A stretch of DNA of 64,000 nt from Streptomyces aurantiacus (GCF_027107535.1 NZ_CP114283.1:7192001-7256000), one strand, 5' to 3'; counted from the first letter of the stretch, positions 43,445 to 52,632 are shown. Numbers and translations: made by a program. Notes: generated by a model from the sequence alone, not told the origin.

Positions 43445-45079
43445 ATGGCAGCCAGCACCCACACCGTGACCAACCAGGCTCCGCCGCTGGTCTCGTACGA
43501 CCTCTTCAGTGCCGACCGGGCCCTCGTGGAGGCGGTCGACCGGCATCTCGACGCCCCGCTGCTCGACGAGGCCCGCGACGAGCTGTCGGCGCTCGGGCGG
43601 ACCTCCGGATCCGCGCAGGTCCAGAAGTGGGGGGAGCTGGCCAACGAGAATCCGCCGAGGCTGCGCACCCACGACCGCTACGGGGAGCGCCTCGACGAGG
43701 TCGAGTTCCATCCGTCGTGGCACCGGCTCCTCGGCAAGGGCGTGTCGGCCGGTCTGACGGCGGCGTGGACGCGGCCCGGCGGGCATGTGCGGCGCGCGGC
43801 CGGCTTCGTGGTCTGGAGCCAGGTCGAGGCGGGCAACGGCTGCCCGCTGTCGATGACGCACGCGGCGGTGCCCGCGCTGCGCGCCGACCCGGCGCTCGCC
43901 GCCGAGTGGGAGCCCCGGCTGACGTCCCTGGTCTACGACCCGGACCCGCGGCCGGCCGCCCGGAAGGCCGGGGTGCTCTTCGGGATGGCCATGACGGAGA
44001 AGCAGGGCGGCAGCGACGTCCGCGCGAACACGACGGCGGCGCGGCCGCTGGCTCAGGACGGGACGTACGAGCTGACGGGCCACAAGTGGTTCTGCTCGGC
44101 GCCGATGTCGGACGGTTTCCTGGTGCTGGCGCAGGCTCCGGGCGGTCCGACGTGTTTCCTGGTGCCGCGGATCCTGGAGGACGGCACACGCAACGTGTTC
44201 CTGATCCAGCGGCTCAAGGACAAGCTGGGCAACCGGTCGAACGCGTCGGCCGAGGTCGAGTTCGACGGGACCTGGGCGCGCCGGGTGGGCGACGAGGGGC
44301 GGGGGGTGCGCACCATCATCGGGATGGTGGCGGCGACCCGGCTGGACTGTGTGTTCGGCTCGGCGGGGCTGATGCGTCAGGCCGTCGCGCAGGCCGTGCA
44401 CCACTGCACGTACCGCGAGGCGTTCGGCGGCAGGCTGGTCGACAAGCCGCTGATGAGGAACGTGCTGGCGGACCTGGCCCTGGAGTCCGAGGCGGCGACG
44501 ACGCTCGCGCTGCGTCTGGCCGCCGCGTACGACGACGGCGGCGAGCAGGAGCGGGCGTTCCTGCGGCTCGCGGTGCCGGCGGCGAAGTACTGGGTGACCA
44601 AGCGGTGCACCCCGGTGGCGGCGGAGGCCCTGGAGTGCCTGGGCGGCAACGGGTACGTGGAGGAGTCCGGCATGCCGCGGCTGCTGCGCGAGTCGCCGCT
44701 CAACTCCGTGTGGGAGGGCGCGGGCAACATCCAGGCCCTCGACGTGCTGCGGGCTCTCCAGCGGGAGCCGGAGGCGCTGAACGCGTATCTCCAGGAGGTC
44801 GGCCGGGCCCGCGGCGCCGATCACCGCCTGGACGGCGCGATCAAGAACCTGCTGACCGAACTGGCCGATCTGGGCGGCGTCGAGGGGCGCGCCCGGCGGC
44901 TGGTCGAGCGGATCGCCGTGGTGCTGCAGGGTTCGCTGCTGGTCCGCTTCGCGCCGCCCGAGGTCGCCGACGCGTTCTGTGCGTCGCGCCTCGGCGGGGA
45001 CTGGGGGTCGTCGCTGGGGACGCTGCCGCACACGCTCGACCTGGCCGCGATCGTGGAGCGGGCACGCCCCGTCTCCTGA
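43445..45079 (+). CDS. AidB-like acyl-CoA dehydrogenase-family protein
   Basis: A 544-aa flavoprotein. N-terminal features (SYDLFSADRALVEAVDRH, then SGSAQVQKWGELANENPPRL) and the motif GMAMTEKQGGSDVRANTT belong to the AidB group, a subset of acyl-CoA dehydrogenases linked to the alkylation response and DNA binding in E. coli. Later blocks are LTGHKWFCSAPMSDGFLVLA, YREAFGGRLVDKPLMRNVLA and LECLGGNGYVEESGMPRLLR. The physiological reaction is not settled even for AidB. It is transcribed apart from the Dap cluster. Confidence 0.92.
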   Translation: MAASTHTVTNQAPPLVSYDLFSADRALVEAVDRHLDAPLLDEARDELSALGRTSGSAQVQKWGELANENPPRLRTHDRYGERLDEVEFHPSWHRLLGKGVSAGLTAAWTRPGGHVRRAAGFVVWSQVEAGNGCPLSMTHAAVPALRADPALAAEWEPRLTSLVYDPDPRPAARKAGVLFGMAMTEKQGGSDVRANTTAARPLAQDGTYELTGHKWFCSAPMSDGFLVLAQAPGGPTCFLVPRILEDGTRNVFLIQRLKDKLGNRSNASAEVEFDGTWARRVGDEGRGVRTIIGMVAATRLDCVFGSAGLMRQAVAQAVHHCTYREAFGGRLVDKPLMRNVLADLALESEAATTLALRLAAAYDDGGEQERAFLRLAVPAAKYWVTKRCTPVAAEALECLGGNGYVEESGMPRLLRESPLNSVWEGAGNIQALDVLRALQREPEALNAYLQEVGRARGADHRLDGAIKNLLTELADLGGVEGRARRLVERIAVVLQGSLLVRFAPPEVADAFCASRLGGDWGSSLGTLPHTLDLAAIVERARPVS

Positions 45080-45441
45080 CCGCCCGTCCCACCCGTGAGC
45101 GGTGCCGTCAACAGGCGTACGGCACGGGGGTGGTGCTGCGCCGACACGGCACCACCCCCGGTGCCCGGCCCCGTTGAGCGGAGCACGCACGCCGCGCACG
45201 GCGGCGTCGCGTCAAGTCTTGGCCCGCCCGCGCCCGTTCACCAGAGTTGCAGGGGGTTGCAACCTCTCCCCACCCCGCGTGAAATCTTCGCTTCGTGTCC
45301 GGAGTGTCGCCCTCCGCGACGGACAGACGGCACTATGAACGGACGGACGGCACCGGCAGACGTGCCGTCGGTACGGGCCTTGGGTCCCCTGGCCGCGAGG
45401 CCCGGGACCGGTTGTCCGCTCAGGCCCTTCGGGAGGACACA
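45080..45441. other. Intergenic region with TTGCA repeats before the GAF regulator
   Basis: A 362-bp gap without a supported gene. Its notable element is GTTGCA (45246-45251) followed by the palindrome GGTTGCAACC (45255-45264), giving TTGCA-type half-sites ten bases apart, possibly the binding site of the GAF regulator encoded next. GGGAGGA (about 45430-45436) is that gene's ribosome site. Confidence 0.45.
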
Positions 45442-46773
45442 GTGGCGCATTCGCCGATGGACGTCACGCGGCTGGCCGCCGTCGACACAGCAAGGGCGGC
45501 GCGAGTACTCGACGAGGTGCGCGACGCGACACTGTCCGGCCAGCCGGCGCCGCTCGGTCCCCGGCCGGTCATCGGCGAGTCCTGGGGGCGCATGCTCCGC
45601 AGCGGTGTCGACCCCGACCACGACTTCCGCGCCGGGCTGCTCGGCCGCGACGAGGTCGAGCGGCGCCGGCGCGACTCCCCGCTGCGGCACGTGCTTCCGG
45701 TGCTGCGCGAGGGGCTGCTGTCGGTCGCGGACCTCGCCCAGCACATCATGGTCGTGGCGGACGGCGAGGGCCGGGTGCTGTGGCGCGAGGGCAGCCGTCC
45801 GGTGCTGCGCAAGGCCGACGGATTCGGTTTCGAACTGGGCGCGGACTGGGGCGAGAACGTGGTCGGCACGAACGGGGTCGGCACCCCCGCGGTCGTCCGC
45901 CGCCCCGTCCAGGTGTTCGCCGCCGAGCACTTCGTCCGCACGCACGCCACCTGGACGTGCACGGGCGCGCCGATCACCGATCCGCGGGACGGACGGCTGA
46001 TCGGCGTCGTGGACATCAGCGGGCCCTGGGAGACGATGCATCCGGCGACCCTCGCGTGGGTCGACTCGGTCGCCAAGCTCGCGGAGGCACGCCTGCGGGA
46101 GCGGCATCTCGCCTCGCTGGACCGGCTGCGCTCGGTGGCCGCGCCGGTCCTCGCCCGGATCGGCGGCCGTGCCCTGGCCGTCGACCGGGACGGCTGGACG
46201 GCCGCGATCACCGGTATGCCCTACCTGGAGCGGCTCGCGCTGCCCGCGACCATCGGCTCCGACCGGATCTGGCTGCCCTCGCTCGGCCTGTGCTCGGTGG
46301 AGCCGCTGCCCGGCGGCTGGCTCGTGCGGGCCTCGGACGAGGGGTCCGCGCCGCGCGGCGCCACCCGCATCGAGCTGGACCTGACGCAGCCGCGCCGCTG
46401 GTCGGTGACCGTGGCGGGCGGAGCGGGCACCTGGACCCACGAACTGAGCCCGCGTCACGCCGAACTGCTCTACCTGCTGGCCCTGCACCGCACCGGCCGC
46501 AGTGCCGCGGGCCTGGCCGACGACATGTTCGGCGACCCGGCGCGCACGGTGACGGTAAGGGCCGAGATGTCCCGCGTACGACGCTACCTCGGGGCCGTCC
46601 TGGAACACCGGCCGTATCGTTTCTGCGAGGAGGCGGAGGTGCGGGTGGTCCTGCCGGACGCCCCGCTCGGCGCGCTCCCGCACTCGACGGCTCCGGGGGT
46701 GCTCAGGTCCCGCGCCGCGGCCGCGGGGACCTGGCCGGTACAGGGGGACCGAACGGCCCACCGCGCGGGGTGA
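45442..46773 (+). CDS. GAF-domain transcriptional regulator
   Basis: A 443-aa regulator. GTG 45442 is fixed by GGGAGGA five bases upstream; the open frame extends 49 codons further without a ribosome site. The first half has RPVIGESWGRMLRSGVDPD, then a GAF domain (HIMVVADGEGRVLWREGS ... GTNGVGTPAV ... TGAPITDPRDGRLIGVVDIS), the layout of AcoR/GAF activators but without the sigma-54 AAA module. The C-terminus (ELSPRHAELLYLLALHRTG ... RTVTVRAEMSRVRRYLG) is a winged-helix-like DNA-binding domain. In other actinobacteria such proteins control aldehyde/alcohol dehydrogenase genes; none is adjacent here. Confidence 0.85.
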   Translation: MAHSPMDVTRLAAVDTARAARVLDEVRDATLSGQPAPLGPRPVIGESWGRMLRSGVDPDHDFRAGLLGRDEVERRRRDSPLRHVLPVLREGLLSVADLAQHIMVVADGEGRVLWREGSRPVLRKADGFGFELGADWGENVVGTNGVGTPAVVRRPVQVFAAEHFVRTHATWTCTGAPITDPRDGRLIGVVDISGPWETMHPATLAWVDSVAKLAEARLRERHLASLDRLRSVAAPVLARIGGRALAVDRDGWTAAITGMPYLERLALPATIGSDRIWLPSLGLCSVEPLPGGWLVRASDEGSAPRGATRIELDLTQPRRWSVTVAGGAGTWTHELSPRHAELLYLLALHRTGRSAAGLADDMFGDPARTVTVRAEMSRVRRYLGAVLEHRPYRFCEEAEVRVVLPDAPLGALPHSTAPGVLRSRAAAAGTWPVQGDRTAHRAG

Positions 46774-46989
46774 GGGCCTCGCGGCGGCGCGGGGCCCTGA
46801 CGTGCCCGGCTCCACCGCGCAGCCCCGTCGGCCCTCTTTGATCGACAGGCGCGATCCCTACCTATTACGGGGTATTCGACCCGGCTCGCCACCCTCTGCC
46901 GTACCATCCATCCCACGGCCCCCCACATCCGCCGCCTCCGGCCCAACCGCCGGATCACAGGAGGCAGTTGGCCGACGACGGGAGGACCA

Positions 46990-48396
46990 ATGACGTATCG
47001 AGGCAGACACCGCCGCCGAAACAAGGGGCGTGTCCTGCGGGCCACCCTCTCCGGAGCCGCCCTCGCCCTCACCGCCGCCGCCACCATCATCAGCACCTCG
47101 CAGGCCGCGGGGAGTGACAATCCGGGACCGCTGACCCGGCTCACCTCGTCGTCCGAGATCAACAAGCTCCAGCTGCACGAGAACCTGGTCGCCGAGTCGA
47201 CGCTCGACACGCTGCAGAGCGGCATGGGCGGGAACGTCGGGGTGGGCGCCGTCCTCAAGAGCGCCAACCACCCGATGCGGAACAAGGCCGACTGCGCCGG
47301 CACCGAGGCGGCGGCCCTGCCCGTCGAACCGGCCGCCACCCGCGCCTACTGCTGGGACAGCGGGGACGCCACGACGCAGAAGTGGCTGCCCCAGTCCGTC
47401 ACCACCTCCGGGGACGCCGACAACGACGGCAGGTGGGGCACCGACCGGGTCATCCTGGCCGGCTGGACGCACAACGACCACAAGGCGGGCGAACCGGCCG
47501 CCGACAAGGGCCTCGCCCGGGTCGCCTTCATCGACGCGAACGACCCGAAGAACCTCAGGTACCGCTGGGTCCTGCTGGTCGCCCCACTGTCCGGCGGCAA
47601 GGACTTCGGAGCCGTCCGCTCCCACGTCGGCGGCATGGTCTGGTACCAGGACAAGCTGATCGTCACCGCGAAGAACGGCGCCGACCACGACAACGCCCTG
47701 TTCGTGTTCGACATGAACCGCATCCTCCAGGCCGACGTCAACAGCACCGAGGTCGGCAAGGTGAGCGGCGGCTGGTCGGCGCGCGGCTACCAGTACGTGA
47801 TGCCGGCGATCGGCTCGTACAACCTCACCGGCGGGGCGTGCAGCGCGAGCAACGACAACGCCCGCCCCTGTTTCGCGTCGGTCTCCCTGGACCGCACCTC
47901 GACACCGGACAGCCTGGTCGCGAACGAGTGGTTCAGTTCGGGCGGCACGGAACCGGCCCGCCTCTGGCGCTACTACTACAGCACCGCAAGCGACCGCACG
48001 GGCCTGCTCGGCAGCAACGCCAGTGACATCGTGAACGCCGACGAGGCGTACGAGACCAAGGCCGTCGGGCTCCAGGGCGTCCTCTCGCACAAACCGAGCG
48101 GGGCGAGCGAGGCCAACTGGTACACCGGCTACGCCCCGGGCAGCCGCGACAAGCACGGCACGCTCTGGCGCCAGAACGAGAGCGTCGCCAAGGCCGCGCA
48201 GTGCGGGTCGGGCGGCACGTCGTACGCCTGCTGGGGGCAGCACACCGAGTCGCTGTCGTACTGGCAGGAGACCGGCGAGTTGTGGACGCTCACCGAGTGG
48301 GCGGCGAACAAGGACAACGAGTGGAAGCCGCCGGTGATCCCGGAGCGCGTGCTGTACGCGGTCCCGCTGTCGGCGGTCGACAGCTCGGTGCAGTGA
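46990..48396 (+). CDS. Secreted protein of unknown function
   Basis: A 468-aa exported protein. ATG 46990 has GGGAGGA a few bases upstream. A basic N-terminus (RGRHRRRNKGR) and hydrophobic core to about residue 40 (ending ISTSQAAG) form a signal peptide. The mature part is beta-rich with many Trp and paired Cys (NKADCAG, RAYCWDSG, GACSASNDNARPCF, SYACWGQHTE), and phrases such as VGGMVWYQDKLIVTAKNG suggest a propeller. Family not recognised; probably a conserved Streptomyces extracellular protein. It stands alone. Confidence 0.78.
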   Translation: MTYRGRHRRRNKGRVLRATLSGAALALTAAATIISTSQAAGSDNPGPLTRLTSSSEINKLQLHENLVAESTLDTLQSGMGGNVGVGAVLKSANHPMRNKADCAGTEAAALPVEPAATRAYCWDSGDATTQKWLPQSVTTSGDADNDGRWGTDRVILAGWTHNDHKAGEPAADKGLARVAFIDANDPKNLRYRWVLLVAPLSGGKDFGAVRSHVGGMVWYQDKLIVTAKNGADHDNALFVFDMNRILQADVNSTEVGKVSGGWSARGYQYVMPAIGSYNLTGGACSASNDNARPCFASVSLDRTSTPDSLVANEWFSSGGTEPARLWRYYYSTASDRTGLLGSNASDIVNADEAYETKAVGLQGVLSHKPSGASEANWYTGYAPGSRDKHGTLWRQNESVAKAAQCGSGGTSYACWGQHTESLSYWQETGELWTLTEWAANKDNEWKPPVIPERVLYAVPLSAVDSSVQ

Positions 48397-48490
48397 CCCG
48401 CGCGACCCGGGGTCGGGCGTCAACCGGGAGCGTCCCACGCAGGCGCTCCCGCTTTGGAGGGGAGCCCGCCAACGTGGTTCGCTGAGCCGC

Positions 48491-49060
48491 ATGAGCATCG
48501 CTGTGACCACCTGGTCCCTGGAGCAGACCTCCCCGGCCGACCTGCTGCCCGCCGCCGCCCCCGACGGCGACGTCCCTGTCGTCCGCGCCGAGGTCCCCTC
48601 CCCCGAGTTCAGCCGCTTCCTGTACGCCTCCGTGGGCGGGGACATCCGCTGGACGGACCGGCTCGCCTGGACGTACGCGCAGTGGCAGGAGGAGCTGGAC
48701 CGCCCCGGCGCGGAGACCTGGGTCGCGTACGACCGCGGGACGCCCGCCGGGTACGTACAGCTGGACCCGCAGGACGACGGCGTGGTCGAGATCGTCTACT
48801 TCGGGCTGATCCCGGCCTTCCGGGGCCGGCGCATCGGCGGGCACCTCCTGTCGCACGGTGTCGCGCGGGCCTGGGACCTGGCCGACCGCTGGCCGGGGCG
48901 GGCGCAGACGAAGCGCGTCTGGTTGCACACGTGCAGCAAGGACGGCGAGCACGCGATGGACAACTACCTGCGCCGCGGCTTCAAGCTCTTCGACACCAAG
49001 GTGGAGGAGGAGCCGGACCTGGCGGCGCCCGGACCCTGGCCCGGGGCCCACGTAGGCTGA
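48491..49060 (+). CDS. GNAT-family acetyltransferase
   Basis: A 189-aa N-acetyltransferase. The acetyl-CoA loop follows VVEIVYFGLIPAFRGRRIGG (about residues 96-115, with R-x-x-R-x-G-G), and TKRVWLHTCSKDGEHAMDNY then RRGFKLFDTK complete the fold. Acceptor unknown. It lies 128 bases upstream of the sulfur leader ORF and seems independent of it. Confidence 0.9.
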   Translation: MSIAVTTWSLEQTSPADLLPAAAPDGDVPVVRAEVPSPEFSRFLYASVGGDIRWTDRLAWTYAQWQEELDRPGAETWVAYDRGTPAGYVQLDPQDDGVVEIVYFGLIPAFRGRRIGGHLLSHGVARAWDLADRWPGRAQTKRVWLHTCSKDGEHAMDNYLRRGFKLFDTKVEEEPDLAAPGPWPGAHVG

Positions 49061-49151
49061 CCTGGCACGACTCGGCCCGGGGCCGGACCTTGTGACCGAC
49101 ACCACCCTTGTCTCACATCTCGGGACCAGGGTGTCCGCATCATGGACGAAG

Positions 49152-49166
49152 CTGGACTGTGTCCAG
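49152..49166. promoter_or_regulatory. Inverted repeat upstream of the sulfur leader ORF
   Basis: CTGGAC-TGT-GTCCAG, perfect 6-base arms, 22 bases before the leader ATG. It lies in the promoter zone of the sulfur operon and may be the site of a sulfur regulator. Confidence 0.4.
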
Positions 49167-49188
49167 ATCGCCGTGACACGCTTCCGTC

Positions 49189-49272
49189 ATGTCTGGAACT
49201 GGAATTGCCTTGGTGAGTCGGCGGCACGTCGACCTCGGCCGCATGTCCAGCGCCATCTGTCCGGTCCGCTGA
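49189..49272 (+). CDS. Leader peptide of the sulfur assimilation operon, 27 aa
   Basis: A 27-codon ORF encoding MSGTGIALV followed by SRRHVDLGRMSSAICPVR. The core RHVDLGR with a single Cys close to the C-terminus matches small leader peptides found before sulfur genes in many Streptomyces. It ends 150 bases before sulfite reductase. By analogy with Cys-rich leader ORFs in mycobacteria, whose stalled translation senses cysteine, it probably couples cysteine (or Cys-tRNA) supply to operon expression. The mechanism here is inference; only the ORF and its place are seen. Confidence 0.8.
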   Translation: MSGTGIALVSRRHVDLGRMSSAICPVR

Positions 49273-49422
49273 CCCTCGGCATCCGGGCCTGATGGCCCCC
49301 TGCCCAGCACCGCTGACATTCCCCCTGTCTCGACTTGCGCAACGACGCGCACGTATGCCCGCATGCGCCCGTATGCGCAGGTCAGAGCCGCTGTCCCGCC
49401 TGTTTCGAAGGACGTAGAAACC

Positions 49423-51120
49423 ATGGCCGCCACGCCACAAGATCCCGCTGCCGCCGCGCCCCGCCGCAAGGTGAGCCGTCACCGCGGCGAGGGTCAGTGG
49501 GCCGTGGGCCACTACACCCCGCTCAACGGCAACGAGCAGTTCAAGAGGGACGACGACGGTCTCAACGTGCGGACACGCATTGAGACGATCTACTCCAAGC
49601 GGGGCTTCGACTCGATCGACCCCAACGACCTGCGCGGCCGGATGCGCTGGTGGGGCCTCTACACCCAGCGCAAGCCCGGGATCGACGGTGGCAAGACCGC
49701 GGTCCTGGAGCCGGAGGAGCTGGACGACAAGTACTTCATGCTGCGGGTGCGGATCGACGGCGGACGCCTCACCACCCAGCAGCTGCGCGTCATCGGCGAG
49801 ATCTCGCAGGAGTTCGCGCGCGGGACCGCCGACCTCACCGACCGGCAGAACGTCCAGTACCACTGGATCCGCATCGAGGACGTCCCGGAGATCTGGAACC
49901 GTCTGGAGGCCGTCGGGCTGTCCACGACGGAGGCCTGCGGTGACACCCCCCGCGTCATCCTCGGCTCGCCCGTCGCCGGCATCGCCGAGGACGAGATCAT
50001 CGACGGCACCCCGGCCATCGACGAGATCAGCAGCAGGTTCATCGGCAGCAAGGAATTCTCCAACCTGCCCCGCAAGTTCAAGACGGCGATCTCCGGCTCG
50101 CCGCTCCTCGACGTCGCCCACGAGATCAACGACGTCGCGTTCGTCGGCGTCGAGCACCCCGAGCACGGCCCCGGCTTCGACCTGTGGGTCGGTGGCGGGC
50201 TGTCCACGAACCCCAAGATCGGTGTCCGTCTCGGCGCCTGGGTGCCCCTCGACGAGGTCCCCGAGGTCTGGGCGGGCGTGATCGGCATCTTCCGCGACTA
50301 CGGCTACCGGCGGCTCCGCACGAGGGCCCGCCTCAAGTTCCTGGTCGCCGACTGGGGTCCGGAGAAGTTCCGCCAGATCCTCCAGGACGAGTATCTCGAG
50401 CGGGAGCTCGTCGACGGCCCGGCCCCCGCCCAGCCCGTACAGCGCTGGCGCGACCACGTCGGTGTGCACCGGCAGCAGGACGGCCGCTTCTACGTCGGGT
50501 TCGCCCCGCGGGTGGGCCGGGTGGACGGTGCCACGCTCACGAAGATCGCCGAACTCGCCGAGGCGCACGGCTCGGGCCGGGTGCGCACCACCGTCGAGCA
50601 GAAGATGATCGTGCTCGACGTCGAGGAGCCGCAGGTCGAGTCGCTCGTCGAGGCGCTGGAGGCGCTGGACCTGACCGCCAGGCCCTCCCCGTTCCGTCGC
50701 GGCACGATGGCCTGCACCGGCATCGAGTACTGCAAGCTCGCCATCGTCGAGACCAAGGCCCGCGGTGCCTCGCTGATCGACGAACTCGAGCGTCGCATCC
50801 CGGAGTTCGACGAGCCCCTCACCATCAACATCAACGGCTGCCCGAACGCCTGCGCCCGTATCCAGGTCGCGGACATCGGTCTCAAGGGCCAGTTGATGCT
50901 GAACGACGCGGGCGAGCAGGTCGAGGGTTACCAGGTGCACCTCGGCGGCGCCCTCGGTCTGGAGGCCGGCTTCGGCCGCAAGGTCCGCGGTCTGAAGGTC
51001 ACCGCCGACGAACTGCCGGACTACGTCGAGCGCGTCCTCAAGCGCTTCGAGGAGCAGCGCGAGGACGGCGAGCGCTTCGCCGCGTGGGCCACGCGTGCCG
51101 ACGAGGAGGCGCTGACATGA
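49423..51120 (+). CDS. sirA: Ferredoxin-dependent sulfite reductase
   Basis: A 565-aa siroheme/4Fe-4S enzyme reducing sulfite to sulfide. ATG 49423 has GAAGGA upstream; an in-frame start at 49363 would add 20 residues lacking conservation. Two half-repeats typical of sulfite/nitrite reductases occur, and the cluster ligands are TMACTGIEYCKLAI (Cys-x5-Cys, about residue 430) and NGCPNACARIQ (Cys-x3-Cys, about 473). Siroheme-contact Arg/Lys residues lie in LTDRQNVQYHW. Nitrite reductase is an alternative by sequence, but the operon with cysH/C/D/N points to sulfite. ATGA overlap with the next gene. Confidence 0.95.
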   Translation: MAATPQDPAAAAPRRKVSRHRGEGQWAVGHYTPLNGNEQFKRDDDGLNVRTRIETIYSKRGFDSIDPNDLRGRMRWWGLYTQRKPGIDGGKTAVLEPEELDDKYFMLRVRIDGGRLTTQQLRVIGEISQEFARGTADLTDRQNVQYHWIRIEDVPEIWNRLEAVGLSTTEACGDTPRVILGSPVAGIAEDEIIDGTPAIDEISSRFIGSKEFSNLPRKFKTAISGSPLLDVAHEINDVAFVGVEHPEHGPGFDLWVGGGLSTNPKIGVRLGAWVPLDEVPEVWAGVIGIFRDYGYRRLRTRARLKFLVADWGPEKFRQILQDEYLERELVDGPAPAQPVQRWRDHVGVHRQQDGRFYVGFAPRVGRVDGATLTKIAELAEAHGSGRVRTTVEQKMIVLDVEEPQVESLVEALEALDLTARPSPFRRGTMACTGIEYCKLAIVETKARGASLIDELERRIPEFDEPLTININGCPNACARIQVADIGLKGQLMLNDAGEQVEGYQVHLGGALGLEAGFGRKVRGLKVTADELPDYVERVLKRFEEQREDGERFAAWATRADEEALT

Positions 51121-51296
51121 GCGAGCGTGCGGCGCCCTTCCACTGCCCCTACTGCGGCGACGAGGACCTGCGTCCCGGCGAGCAGGGACACGGCGCGTGG
51201 GAATGCGGAGCGTGCAATCGAGCCTTCCAACTGAAGTTCCTCGGGCTGCTGGCCCGGGGGGTTCAGCGCAACGACGGTGGAGGGGACGAGATATGA
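51117..51296 (+). CDS. Small zinc-ribbon protein of the sulfur operon
   Basis: A 59-aa protein with two CxxC knuckles: FHCPYCGDEDLRPGE and WECGACNRAF, forming a rubredoxin-like or zinc-ribbon fold. It starts and ends in ATGA overlaps with sulfite reductase and cysH, so it is translated in step with both. Its role is unproven; possibilities are an electron-transfer or metal-delivery accessory of sulfite/APS reduction. Conserved placement in Streptomyces sulfur operons supports a real function. Confidence 0.85.
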   Translation: MSERAAPFHCPYCGDEDLRPGEQGHGAWECGACNRAFQLKFLGLLARGVQRNDGGGDEI

Positions 51297-52036
51297 CAGC
51301 CGTTCAGACCCATACCGATAGCGATACCGCTTCAAAGCCTGAGAGCGACCGGGACGCCGAGCTCAAGGCACTCGCCGAGCAGGCCGGCCGTGACCTGGAG
51401 GACGCCTCCGCCCTGGAGATCCTCCGGTGGGCCGCCGACACCTTCGGCAAGCAGTTCTGTGTGACCTCCTCGATGGAGGACGCGGTGGTCGCCCACCTCG
51501 CGTCCCGCGCCTTCCCCGGCGTGGACGTCGTGTTCCTCGACACGGGCTACCACTTCCCCGAGACCATCGGCACCCGGGACGCGGTCGAGGCCGTGATGGA
51601 CGTCAACGTCATCACCCTCACTCCGCGGCAGACCGTCGCCGAGCAGGACGCCGAGTACGGGCCGAAGCTGCACGAGCGCAATCCCGACCTGTGCTGCGCG
51701 CTGCGGAAGGTCAAGCCCCTCGAAGAGGGACTCACCGAGTACCGCGCCTGGGCCACGGGCCTGCGCCGCGACGAGTCCCCGACCCGCGCCGGCACCCCGG
51801 TCGTCGGCTGGGACGAGAAGCGCCGCAAGGTCAAGGTCTCGCCGATCGCCCGGTGGACCCAGGACGACGTGGACGCGTACGTGAGCGAGCACGGGGTCCT
51901 CACCAACCCGTTGCTCATGGACGGCTACCCGTCCGTCGGCTGCGCCCCCTGCACCCGCCGGGTGCTGGAGGGCGAGGACGCGCGCGCCGGCCGCTGGTCG
52001 GGCAGCGCGAAGACCGAGTGCGGGCTGCACGGCTGA
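51293..52036 (+). CDS. cysH: Adenylyl-sulfate (APS) reductase
   Basis: A 247-aa enzyme reducing activated sulfate to sulfite. It has the PAPS-reductase fold (VTSSMEDAVVAHLASRAFPG, FLDTGYHFPET) plus the extra cysteines of the 4Fe-4S APS reductases: LCCALRKVKPL (about residue 142) and CAPCTRRVL (about 220). The catalytic Cys is in TECGLHG at the C-terminus. So APS rather than PAPS is the expected substrate, using thioredoxin as reductant. Overlaps the zinc-ribbon gene by four bases. Confidence 0.95.
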   Translation: MTAVQTHTDSDTASKPESDRDAELKALAEQAGRDLEDASALEILRWAADTFGKQFCVTSSMEDAVVAHLASRAFPGVDVVFLDTGYHFPETIGTRDAVEAVMDVNVITLTPRQTVAEQDAEYGPKLHERNPDLCCALRKVKPLEEGLTEYRAWATGLRRDESPTRAGTPVVGWDEKRRKVKVSPIARWTQDDVDAYVSEHGVLTNPLLMDGYPSVGCAPCTRRVLEGEDARAGRWSGSAKTECGLHG

Positions 52037-52098
52037 CCATGACCGCGACCGCGACGAACCCGACGAACTCGCCGAACTCGATGAACCAGGAGAACCAA

Positions 52099-52632
52099 GT
52101 GACCGGAGCCACCATCTGGCTCACGGGTCTGCCGAGCGCCGGCAAGACCACCATCGCGTACGAGCTGGCAGGACGGCTGCGCGAGGAGGGCCACCGCGTC
52201 GAGGTGCTCGACGGCGACGAGATCCGTACGTTCCTGACGGCGGGCCTCGGCTTCAGCCGCGAGGACCGGCACACGAACGTCTCGCGCATCGGCTTCGTCG
52301 CCGACCTCCTGGCCCGCAACGGCGTCAAGACGCTCGTCCCGGTGATCGCTCCGTACGCGGACAGCCGTGAGGCGGTCCGGGGGCTCCACCACAAGAGCGG
52401 GGCGGCGTACATCGAGGTGCATGTCGCGACACCCGTCGAGGTGTGCAGCGAGCGGGACGTGAAGGGCCTGTACGCCAAGCAGGCGGCGGGCGAGCTCTCG
52501 GGGCTCACCGGGGTCGACGACCCCTACGAGGAGCCCGAGTCGCCCGACCTTCGCATCGAGTCGCACACCCAGTCCGTGCAGGAGTCCGCGGCGGCGCTGC
52601 ACGCGCTGCTCGCAGAGAGGGGTCTCGCATGA
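52099..52632 (+). CDS. cysC: Adenylyl-sulfate kinase
   Basis: A 177-aa kinase phosphorylating APS to PAPS. P-loop GLPSAGKTTIAYEL is at about residues 9-22, with DGDEIR, DRHTNVSRIGFVADLL and the lid region GLYAKQAAGE. GTG 52099 is preferred because CAGGAG lies six bases before it; ATG 52039 and ATG 52081 in frame lack ribosome sites and would add a Thr/Asn-rich repeat-like head. Since cysH looks APS-specific, PAPS may serve sulfation rather than assimilation. Its end overlaps the cysD start by four bases. Confidence 0.93.
   Translation: MTGATIWLTGLPSAGKTTIAYELAGRLREEGHRVEVLDGDEIRTFLTAGLGFSREDRHTNVSRIGFVADLLARNGVKTLVPVIAPYADSREAVRGLHHKSGAAYIEVHVATPVEVCSERDVKGLYAKQAAGELSGLTGVDDPYEEPESPDLRIESHTQSVQESAAALHALLAERGLA

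Noticed and set aside
49092..49292. 66-codon frame overlapping the sulfur leader
   Set aside because: A different frame in the same place encodes the recognisable RHVDLGR leader; this one has no known motif.
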